This document shows, piece by piece, positions 6,896-12,072 of a stretch of 12,072 nucleotides of DNA (position 1 is its first letter; each line of letters opens with the position of its first letter). A program made the position numbers and the translations under genes. The stretch covers positions 1 through 12,072 of the forward strand of contig WGFS01000199.1 in assembly GCA_015492115.1 (NCBI GenBank), written 5' to 3'. This DNA comes from Aquificaceae bacterium. Lineage in GTDB: Bacteria > Aquificota > Aquificia > Aquificales > Aquificaceae. The notes below the pieces were generated by a model. The model was not told the origin of the DNA. It did not search any database and saw nothing but the letters and a program-made list of their open reading frames with translations.

Positions 6896-8086
6896 TCATC
6901 TCACAAACCTGTCTATTATTCTTGCACCGTTTAGGTCTCCCCACACGTTTACAGCGGTTCTGAGCATATCCAGGAACCTGTCAACCGCTATTATCAGCCC
7001 TATACCCTCAAGAGGTACTCCGACCGAGCTGAGTACGAGGGTGAGCATGACAAGCCCTGCGCCGGGTATTGCCGCTGCACCTATGGAGGCAAGGGTAGCG
7101 GTGAGGAATATCATCACCATCTGAGATATACCGAGATCCACACCGTAAACGTTCGCTATGAAGACTGCCGCAACCGATTCATAGAGGGCTGTTCCGTCCA
7201 TATTTATCGTAGCTCCCAGGGGAAGGACAAATCCTGCGGTTTCTTTCCTAACGTTGCCCCTCTCCTCTGCAACCTGCATGGAAACCGGAAGGGTCGCTGC
7301 GCTGGATGCTGTTGAAAAGGCAAGGAGCGGTGCCTCCCTGACCTTTAAAAAGTACCTGTAGGGGTTGTAACCTCCAAACACGAAGCCCAGGAGGGGTAGT
7401 GTAAAGAAGGCGTGTATGGAGAGACCGAGGACAACTGTAAGGGCATACTTCCACAGGGAGAAAAGAACCTCCACCCCCATGTTGGCAACCATAAAACCCA
7501 CGAGGGCAAAAACACCAACAGGAGTGAGCTTTATCACCCACCTCGTCAGGTTTATGAGCCCATCGTTGAGCCCATCAAAGAAGTTAAAGACATGCCTCAT
7601 CTTATCCTTAGATATGGCAAGGGTAGCAAGTCCGAGCAAGATCGCAAAGAATATTATCTGCAGAACCTTCCCCTCAGTGAAGCTCTTCAGAGGATTGGTT
7701 GGAATTATGCTCCAAATGACATCTTCAAAGGTAAGCTCCCTGACCTTCGGAATCCCTGCACCGTGGTGGACAACCTCATTTCCCTTCCCGGGTTCAATCA
7801 GGTTCACGAGGACGAGTCCCACAAGCACCGCCAGAGCGGTGGTGGTCACGTAATAGGCTATGGTCTTCAGTCCAAGGTCTCTGAACTTTGCGACATCTCC
7901 GAGACCGAGCATAGCTATAAACACCGAGGTGAAGACCAAGGGAACTATTATCATCTTGAGCAGGCTTATGAAGATGTCCCCAAGTATCCTAAGCTTCAGC
8001 ATCAGTCCTGGAGCATAAATGCCGGAAAGAACTCCTACCAGAATCGCAAGGAGAGTGAGGTTTTCAATAGAGAGAAGCCTCCTCAT
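6896..8086 (-). CDS. Dicarboxylate/amino acid:cation symporter (SLC1/DAACS), glutamate/aspartate type
   Basis: An inner-membrane secondary transporter coupling uptake of an acidic amino acid to cations. The 396 residues fit the eight-helix, two-hairpin fold. Seen in order: the first six helices (to about 235), hairpin 1 with the serine motif STASSAATLP (258-267), helix 7 with NMDGT (295-299), hairpin 2 with SIGAAAIPGAG (334-344), and helix 8 with DRFLDMLRTAVNVWGD (369-384). In the archaeal homologue GltPh, the helix-8 residues matching Asp373, Arg376, Thr377 and Asn380 bind the substrate amino and side-chain carboxyl groups and the ions. Asp373 is not usual in DctA dicarboxylate carriers, so glutamate or aspartate is the likelier substrate. 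It is a single gene, 26 bases from a divergent neighbour and 64 bases upstream of pspA. Confidence 0.93.
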   Translation of the reverse strand: MRRLLSIENLTLLAILVGVLSGIYAPGLMLKLRILGDIFISLLKMIIVPLVFTSVFIAMLGLGDVAKFRDLGLKTIAYYVTTTALAVLVGLVLVNLIEPGKGNEVVHHGAGIPKVRELTFEDVIWSIIPTNPLKSFTEGKVLQIIFFAILLGLATLAISKDKMRHVFNFFDGLNDGLINLTRWVIKLTPVGVFALVGFMVANMGVEVLFSLWKYALTVVLGLSIHAFFTLPLLGFVFGGYNPYRYFLKVREAPLLAFSTASSAATLPVSMQVAEERGNVRKETAGFVLPLGATINMDGTALYESVAAVFIANVYGVDLGISQMVMIFLTATLASIGAAAIPGAGLVMLTLVLSSVGVPLEGIGLIIAVDRFLDMLRTAVNVWGDLNGARIIDRFVR

Positions 8087-8096
8087 GACCTATTAG

Positions 8097-8126
8097 CATA
8101 TACTATTCTTAAATGAGTTTTGTCAG
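8097..8126 (-). promoter_or_regulatory. Putative promoter of the glutamate/aspartate symporter gene
   Basis: On the minus strand, CTGACA (8126-8121, one mismatch to TTGACA) is followed after 18 bases by TATATG (8102-8097), with the symporter ATG 10 bases further on. The -35 box lies inside the first codons of the divergent phosphatidyltransferase gene. The mRNA leader would be only a few bases. Confidence 0.45.
8099..8104 (+). promoter_or_regulatory. -10 element TATACT for the phosphatidyltransferase-ybaB-recR operon
   Basis: TATACT ends 8 bases before ATG 8113, predicting a start site within about two bases of the start codon. No convincing -35 box is seen at the expected distance. It overlaps the -10 box of the divergent symporter gene on the other strand. 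Confidence 0.4.
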
Positions 8127-8706
8127 CAGGGAGTTTAAACCTTACTTTGAGAGGTCTATATCTCCGATCGTGGACTTCCTGTCCACTAAGGGTGTCCATC
8201 CAAACGCTATAACCTTCACAGGTTTTGGTTTGATAGCCCTTGGCTCTATCATGCTCTACTACCACATGAACATCCCTGCCTTCCTGTTTATGAGCATGGG
8301 TGCCCTTCTTGATGCGGTTGACGGGGCTGTCGCCAGAAGGCTTGGGCTTGAGTCTGACTTCGGAGCTTTCCTTGACTCAACGGTTGACAGATTCTCCGAT
8401 GCTCTCCCCTTCCTTGCACTTGCCATTCTCTTCGGAGCCGAGGGGGAAGCTGTGGGGGTTCTACTGTCCTTCCTTGCACTTATAGCCTCATACGGTGTGA
8501 GTTACACAAGAGCACGTGCGGAGGCTCTGGGTGTTTACGGTATAGGCGGGCTCTTTGAGAGAACGGAGAGGTGGGTAGTCCTCCTTCTGGGAATAGTGTT
8601 TGAGCTCGTGCCTCTTGCACTCCTCATAATCTCCATAGGGGGGTTTGCGACAACCCTTCAGAGAGTGTACGAGGTAAAGAAGACCCTTGACAGGAGGTTT
8701 CTATGA
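8113..8706 (+). CDS. CDP-alcohol phosphatidyltransferase family membrane protein
   Basis: An integral membrane enzyme that moves a phosphatidyl-type group from a CDP-lipid to an alcohol, in phospholipid head-group synthesis. The family signature DG-x2-AR-x8-G-x3-D-x3-D is complete: Asp70, Gly71, Ala74, Arg75, Gly84, Asp88 and Asp92, with the additional Asp67 before it. About six membrane helices are visible in 197 residues. The acceptor is uncertain. The stretch SYTRARAEALGVYGIGGLFERTER resembles, to my eye, archaetidylinositol-phosphate-synthase-like and inositol-phosphate-type members more than PgsA or PssA. Start ATG 8113 is fixed by an in-frame TAA directly before it, and no Shine-Dalgarno is present. 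It leads an operon with ybaB (ATGA overlap) and recR. Confidence 0.9.
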   Translation: MSFVSREFKPYFERSISPIVDFLSTKGVHPNAITFTGFGLIALGSIMLYYHMNIPAFLFMSMGALLDAVDGAVARRLGLESDFGAFLDSTVDRFSDALPFLALAILFGAEGEAVGVLLSFLALIASYGVSYTRARAEALGVYGIGGLFERTERWVVLLLGIVFELVPLALLIISIGGFATTLQRVYEVKKTLDRRFL

Positions 8707-9008
8707 ACATATACGATATGGTCAAGCAACTCAAGAACTTTCAACAGGGATTTGAGGAGGTTAAAGAGAGCCTCCGGCTAAGAAAGGAGATACTGGAGAA
8801 GGAAGGGGTTGAGCTCGTGTTCAACGGACTGGGTGAGGTCGTTGATATAGACGTTAAGGACGAGGAGCTCAGGAAAGACTGGAACAGGCTTAAACCTGTA
8901 CTCATAAACTTAATAAATCAGGCACAGGATATATCAAGGGACATAGCAAAGGAAGAGTTCAACAGGAGGTTCGGAGGTCTCTTAGGAGGCTTGGGGCTTG
9001 GCTTTTGA
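8703..9008 (+). CDS. ybaB: YbaB/EbfC-family nucleoid-associated protein
   Basis: A small DNA-binding protein of the YbaB/EbfC family, which forms tweezer-like dimers and is almost always encoded just before recR. The 101 residues show the expected order: a charged N-terminal helix (about 1-34), a short strand pair with the NGLGEVVDIDV motif (42-52, matching the family's G-x-G strand turn), a second helix pair covering LKPVLINLINQAQDISRDIAKEE, and a glycine-rich tail (GGLLGGLGLGF) typical of the family. Start ATG 8703 has an ideal AGGAGG 5 bases upstream and overlaps the previous stop. recR begins inside its last four codons. Symbol assigned from length, pattern and the conserved ybaB-recR order. 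Confidence 0.9.
   Translation: MNIYDMVKQLKNFQQGFEEVKESLRLRKEILEKEGVELVFNGLGEVVDIDVKDEELRKDWNRLKPVLINLINQAQDISRDIAKEEFNRRFGGLLGGLGLGF
8984..8989 (+). promoter_or_regulatory. Shine-Dalgarno site that sets the recR TTG start
   Basis: A perfect AGGAGG lies within the 3' end of ybaB, 8 bases before TTG at 8998. Spacing and strength support TTG as the recR start even though it is a rare start codon. The resulting protein has the normal RecR length of about 200 residues. Confidence 0.75.
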
Positions 9009-9606
9009 GGACGTATTTCCAGAACCCCTCAGGCTCGCCCTTGAAAACGTGAGAAAGATACCAACCTACGGAGAGAGGGGAGCGAGCAGGCTCGTATATA
9101 ACCTCCTGAAGGTGAGCCCTGAGGAGAGGAAGAAGGTTGTGTCAGCACTTACGGAAGCAAGTGAAAAGCTCAAACCCTGTAAGGAGTGCTACCTCATAAC
9201 CGACAGGGAAGTGTGCGCTATATGTTCGGACTCAAAGAGGAGTAAAAGGTTCATCTGTGTGGTTGAGGAGTCACAGGATGCCTACGCCATAGAGAGGCTT
9301 GAGAGATACAGAGGAGTTTACCACGTTCTCCGGGGCAGGATAGCCCCTCTTGAAGGTGTGTCCCCCCAGGATCTGACCATAGACAAGCTCCTTGAGAGGA
9401 TAGAGAAGAACAGGGTAAGGGAGGTCATAATCGCAACAAACCCGAACGCAGAGGGTGAGGCTACCGCAAACTACCTAATAAAGCTTCTCAAGGACAGGTT
9501 CCCATCTGTAAAGACTACCCGGGTTTCCTACGGTCTTCAGTTTGGCTCCCTTCTTGAGTTCGTTGATGAGCTCTCCCTTGAGAAGTCCTTTGAGAACAGG
9601 AAGTGA
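8998..9606 (+). CDS. recR: Recombination mediator protein RecR (TTG start)
   Basis: Works with RecO (and RecF) to load RecA on gapped single-stranded DNA. The 202 residues show the RecR order: a helix-hairpin-helix at about 19-36, a four-cysteine zinc site Cys61, Cys64, Cys73, Cys76, a Toprim domain opening with ICVVEES (87-92), then YHVLRGRIAPLEGVSPQDL, ATNPNAEGEATANYL, and the C-terminal TRVSYGLQFGSLLEFVDELSL. The usual helix-hairpin-helix signature PGIGxKSA is altered to PTYGERGA, with the first glycine replaced by threonine and the lysine by arginine. Start is TTG at 8998, inside the last codons of ybaB, with AGGAGG 8 bases upstream. The final 70 bases are also coding on the other strand for the ChaN-like protein. 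Confidence 0.95.
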   Translation: MAFEDVFPEPLRLALENVRKIPTYGERGASRLVYNLLKVSPEERKKVVSALTEASEKLKPCKECYLITDREVCAICSDSKRSKRFICVVEESQDAYAIERLERYRGVYHVLRGRIAPLEGVSPQDLTIDKLLERIEKNRVREVIIATNPNAEGEATANYLIKLLKDRFPSVKTTRVSYGLQFGSLLEFVDELSLEKSFENRK

Positions 9607-10346
9607 ATCTCATCCTCGTCCACGTAGCTCACAAGCTGGGGGAGTTCTCCAACAAGGAAGTTCACCCTCTCTGGGATTCCATATCCTCTCCAGACGTGCC
9701 CTGAGCCCACAATAACCACGAGCTTGGACTCTGGATAGGCGAGAGCGGTCTTAGCCACCTTGTAAGCCATCCCCATATCCCAGGCGAGCTGTATATCAAA
9801 GAAGTTCTTCTTCACCACCTTTCTGTGCTCACCCATAGCCCTCAGTAGGAACTCTCTGTGCCTTCTCCGAAAGGGCATGAGCCTTCTGGGAAGGTATCTG
9901 CTCTTTACATTTTCAAGCCCCTTCTTTCTTATATCCCTGAGTAGCTCGGAGGGTATGTTAAGCGCTACAAGTTTCACATGGTTTTCCCTCACAAACCTCC
10001 AGATCGGGGAGTAAAGCTCTCTGTCAAAGCGCCATCTCTTCCTGTACTCAGTCCTCTCAAGCATCTCCTTCTCGTCTATCTCGCCCTCCACATACTCGTC
10101 CAGAGCATCCTGAAAGGGTTGCTGGAAAGCCTCCATGAGCACCACGATCCTGTACCCTTTTCTCCTGAGTTCTCTCAGTACCTTCAGCTGGAACTCATGC
10201 ACATCCTTCCTGTCGTGTATATCACCGAGGTAGACAACTCTCGCTCTCCCAGCTTCATCAATGAAACGTTCAAAGGAGCTCTTTTCAAAGAAGACGAACC
10301 CAGAGGAGAAGGCAAGGAGTGGTAGAAACAGCAGGAGCGGTATCAT
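9537..10346 (-). CDS. ChaN-like protein (DUF399, TIKI/haem-binding-uptake superfamily), exported
   Basis: A 269-residue protein of the ChaN family. One member, Campylobacter ChaN, is a haem-binding lipoprotein, while the wider superfamily (TIKI, EreA) includes peptidase- and esterase-like enzymes. Seen: a hydrophobic signal-like start (2-20) without a lipobox cysteine, VVYLGDIHDRKDVHEFQ with His44 and His50, VVLMEAF (Glu72), a tryptophan-tyrosine region at 105-112, VALNIP (Asn130), and VIVGSGHVWRGYGIPERV with His217. All are conserved core positions. Function here is unknown; metal- or haem-binding at the cell surface is possible. The last 22 residues, ending in a Ser/Arg-rich tail, are read from the antisense of recR. 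The start is 23 bases from divergent bioD, with no Shine-Dalgarno and a TATACT box 6 bases before ATG. Confidence 0.85.
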   Translation of the reverse strand: MIPLLLFLPLLAFSSGFVFFEKSSFERFIDEAGRARVVYLGDIHDRKDVHEFQLKVLRELRRKGYRIVVLMEAFQQPFQDALDEYVEGEIDEKEMLERTEYRKRWRFDRELYSPIWRFVRENHVKLVALNIPSELLRDIRKKGLENVKSRYLPRRLMPFRRRHREFLLRAMGEHRKVVKKNFFDIQLAWDMGMAYKVAKTALAYPESKLVVIVGSGHVWRGYGIPERVNFLVGELPQLVSYVDEDEIHFLFSKDFSRESSSTNSRREPN

Positions 10347-10351
10347 CGGAT

Positions 10352-10360
10352 TAGTATATC
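10352..10360. promoter_or_regulatory. Symmetric -10 element between chaN and bioD
   Basis: The plus strand reads TAGTATATC and the minus strand GATATACTA. TATACT on the minus strand ends 6 bases before the chaN ATG; TATATC on the plus strand ends 9 bases before the bioD ATG. It occupies the middle of a 23-base gap and matches the element between the symporter and phosphatidyltransferase genes. No good -35 box is visible for either direction. Confidence 0.4.
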
Positions 10361-10369
10361 CTACTTAGC

Positions 10370-11023
10370 ATGCCTGCCATCCTGATAACGGGAACGGACA
10401 CGGGCGTTGGAAAGACGTTCATAACCTACAGCCTCGCGTTAGCCCTTAAAGAAAGAGGCGTGAAGGTGGGCTGTTTTAAACCTGTGGAGACGTATGTAAG
10501 AGACGTGCCCGAGGATGGTAGGCTCCTCGCGAGCGCGACTGGACAGCCCATAGAGGAGGTTGTCCCCGTGAGCTTCTCATTGCCCCTGGCACCCTACCCG
10601 GCGGAGATAGAGGAGGAAAAAAGCTTCTCCCTTGAGGAGCTCAGGGAGCATTTCTTCCTTCTGAGAGAGAGATACGAGGTTCTCCTCGTGGAGGGAGCTG
10701 GGGGGATAGCTGTTCCCTTAAAGGAAAACTACACTTACGCAGACCTCGCTAAGGACTGGGGACTTCCCATCATAATAGTTGGGAGGGCAGGGCTCGGAAC
10801 GTTGAACCACACCTATCTAACCTGGCACTACGCCAGAAGCATGTCTCTGAAGATCCTCGGTATAGTCCTAAACGGCTTCACGGGAGAGGACGTCTCCGAG
10901 AGAACGAATCCCCGCATAGTGTATGAGATGACGGGCTTTCAGCCCGTTTGTATAAAGAGACATGGGGGATTATCCCTCTCCGAGGAGGAAAGGAGCTCAC
11001 TTCTTGCGCTTGTCGGGTTTTAG
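10370..11023 (+). CDS. bioD: Dethiobiotin synthetase
   Basis: Makes dethiobiotin from 7,8-diaminopelargonic acid, CO2 and ATP, the next-to-last step of biotin synthesis. The 217 residues fit the family. The P-loop GTDTGVGKT spans 8-16 (Lys15, Thr16). KPVET (37-41) is the substrate-binding lysine motif, EDGRLL (48-53) supplies the metal/ATP aspartate, and EGAGGIAVPL (108-117) is diagnostic. GRAGLGTLNHTYLT and NGF follow, with NPRIV near the end replacing the usual ANP motif. The start is ATG 10370, the earliest family-consistent start; no Shine-Dalgarno is seen. No other bio genes are nearby. The last 27 bases overlap the convergent ftsI-like gene. Confidence 0.95.
   Translation: MPAILITGTDTGVGKTFITYSLALALKERGVKVGCFKPVETYVRDVPEDGRLLASATGQPIEEVVPVSFSLPLAPYPAEIEEEKSFSLEELREHFFLLRERYEVLLVEGAGGIAVPLKENYTYADLAKDWGLPIIIVGRAGLGTLNHTYLTWHYARSMSLKILGIVLNGFTGEDVSERTNPRIVYEMTGFQPVCIKRHGGLSLSEEERSSLLALVGF
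10931..10947 (+). other. GC-rich hairpin inside the 3' part of bioD
   Basis: ACGGGC (10931-10936) and GCCCGT (10942-10947) form a perfect 6-pair stem with a 5-base loop, followed by TTGTATAAA. The shape recalls a weak intrinsic terminator, but it lies about 75 bases before the bioD stop. A related, weaker hairpin, CGGG/CCCG at 11014-11027, spans the bioD stop codon. Confidence 0.3.
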
Positions 11024-12072
11024 CCCGTAATAGAAGGCGACCTGTTCGGCAAGCTTGCGAAAGTAGGGAGCGCTTACCTCACCTCCGTAGAGCTTCCTAC
11101 CCTTTGGCTCGTCCACCACTATCACCGCAACGAACTTAGGATCGGTCGCAGGGAAAAAACCTGCAAAGTAGGTGACGACCTTATCCCTTGAGTACCTGCC
11201 CAGCTTAAAGTCAAACTTCTGAGAGGTTCCCGTCTTACCTGCTATGGTGAAGTATCTGGAGCGTGCCTTTTTACCCGTACCGTACTCAACCACCTTGGTT
11301 AGAGTCCTGTGCAACCATCTAAGGGTCTTGGCGGATAAAACTCTCTCCCTCCACACTTTGGGCTCAGCCCTGTACACAACCTTGCCATCTGAGGAAACTA
11401 TCTCCTTAACTATGTGGGGTATAAGAACCCTTCCTGTCGCAAGTCCCCCGAAGGCTACCGCTATGTTCAGAGTGTTGAGCGCTATCCCCTGTCCTATGGA
11501 GGAGTAAAGTATGTTTGCGGGGTAGTCAAAATCGGGTATCTGAGGGTTCGCCTCTCCGGGGAATATCCCAAAGCGCTTGTGCATGTGGAAGGCTTCAAGG
11601 AGCTCCTCCACGTCCTCTTTCTTCAGATGCTTGGCGACCTCTATCGTTCCTATGTTTGAAGAGTAAACGAGAACATCCCTTAGGATTATAGTTCCAAGGC
11701 GCTCAGGGTCTCTAACGTACCTGTCGTAAACCTTTACCCTTCCCTTACCTGTGTTTACCCAGAAGTTTGTGGTTATGTATCCCTTCTCCAGTGCCCAGGC
11801 TATAAAGAAGGGCTTCATTATTGAGCCAGGCTCAAAGACGTCCGTTATGGCAAAGTTTCTTCTCTTTTCGGGAGGGTATCTGGTAAACCTGTTTGGATCA
11901 AAGTAGGGGTAAGTAGCAAGACCGAGTATATAACCGTTGGAAAGGTCAAGAAGAAGTATAGAGACCCTCTTGGGTCTCCACCTGCGGACTATATCATTCC
12001 TCAGTTTCTCCAGGATGTTCTGCACCCCTACGTCAAGGGTGAGTAGGACATCTTTCTCCTCTCCGAGCATAC
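10997..12072 (-). CDS. ftsI: FtsI/PBP3-type penicillin-binding protein, C-terminal transpeptidase part (N-terminus beyond window)
   Basis: A class B penicillin-binding protein that cross-links peptidoglycan, most likely in septation. The visible 358 codons hold the entire transpeptidase domain: LTLDVGVQNIL at the domain entry, then EPGSIMKPF with the catalytic Ser and Lys of SxxK (Ser83 and Lys86 counting from the ATG at 12070), SSN of the SxN motif followed by IG, and GKTGTSQK with the KTG triad. RRNFAITDVFEPGS, SSNIG and AGKTGT are closer to FtsI than to the elongation enzyme PBP2. The frame stays open to the window edge, and the membrane anchor and dimerisation domain are absent, so the ATG at 12070 is not the real start. 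The protein ends in a basic tail (KPDKRKK). Its 3' end overlaps bioD by 27 bases. Confidence 0.93.
   Translation of the reverse strand, partial: MLGEEKDVLLTLDVGVQNILEKLRNDIVRRWRPKRVSILLLDLSNGYILGLATYPYFDPNRFTRYPPEKRRNFAITDVFEPGSIMKPFFIAWALEKGYITTNFWVNTGKGRVKVYDRYVRDPERLGTIILRDVLVYSSNIGTIEVAKHLKKEDVEELLEAFHMHKRFGIFPGEANPQIPDFDYPANILYSSIGQGIALNTLNIAVAFGGLATGRVLIPHIVKEIVSSDGKVVYRAEPKVWRERVLSAKTLRWLHRTLTKVVEYGTGKKARSRYFTIAGKTGTSQKFDFKLGRYSRDKVVTYFAGFFPATDPKFVAVIVVDEPKGRKLYGGEVSAPYFRKLAEQVAFYYGLKPDKRKK

Noticed and set aside
7412..8116. Long open frame (234 codons) on the plus strand opposite the symporter gene
   Set aside because: The opposite strand encodes an intact SLC1 transporter with all motifs, and this frame yields a low-complexity, non-membrane sequence without a domain or ribosome site.
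8408..8481. 14-base direct repeat (8408-8421 and 8468-8481), exactly 60 bases apart
   Set aside because: Both copies are in frame and encode FLAL in adjacent membrane helices of the phosphatidyltransferase, so similar hydrophobic codons explain the match better than an att site or mobile-element trace.
12068..12070. ATG at 12070 as the start of the penicillin-binding protein
   Set aside because: The frame remains open to the window edge, and a protein starting there would lack the membrane anchor and N-terminal domain of class B penicillin-binding proteins.

Overview
The window is a gene-dense stretch of a bacterial chromosome, almost certainly from a thermophile of the Aquificales (Hydrogenobacter/Thermocrinis/Aquifex relatives). 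The best clue is the gene at 6196-6831. Its protein matches, as I recall that sequence, the metal-independent phosphoserine phosphatase PspA of Hydrogenobacter thermophilus almost motif for motif. Heavy AGG/AGA arginine use, charge-rich proteins, near absence of spacer DNA and a loose mixture of pathways per operon also fit. The genus cannot be fixed from the sequence alone. No rRNA, tRNA, CRISPR array or mobile element was seen, and only about 118 bases lie outside coding sequence.

Layout, left to right. (1) A plus-strand pair: the 3' part of an M20 metallohydrolase, then proB (glutamate 5-kinase). (2) A five-gene minus-strand operon read from 6831 down to 1913: pspA, a large exported TPR-repeat protein, exbB/tolQ-like, exbD/tolR-like, and an ElyC/YdcF-like DUF218 membrane protein. 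Every junction overlaps or is 2-3 bases wide. (3) A minus-strand glutamate/aspartate-type symporter at 6896-8086. (4) Divergent from it, a plus-strand operon of a CDP-alcohol phosphatidyltransferase, ybaB and recR. (5) A minus-strand ChaN-like gene whose 3' end overlaps recR tail to tail. (6) bioD, divergent from chaN. (7) The C-terminal part of an FtsI-type penicillin-binding protein on the minus strand, tail to tail with bioD and running off the right edge.

How the genes work together. The most system-like block is the pspA-TPR-exbB-exbD-DUF218 operon. It has the two subunits of a proton-driven ExbB/ExbD (TolQ/TolR) motor and a large periplasmic TPR protein, but no TonB, TolA, TolB or Pal within it. 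ybaB-recR is the classical recombination-repair pair, here led by a phospholipid-synthesis gene. bioD and the acidic amino acid symporter stand alone.

Two layout patterns recur. Both divergent pairs are separated by only 23-26 bases, and each gap holds the same symmetric -10-like element (TATACTA/TAGTATA); the first genes of transcription units lack Shine-Dalgarno sites, while most downstream genes have good ones. All three convergent pairs overlap (7, 70 and 27 bases), leaving no room for conventional terminators between genes.
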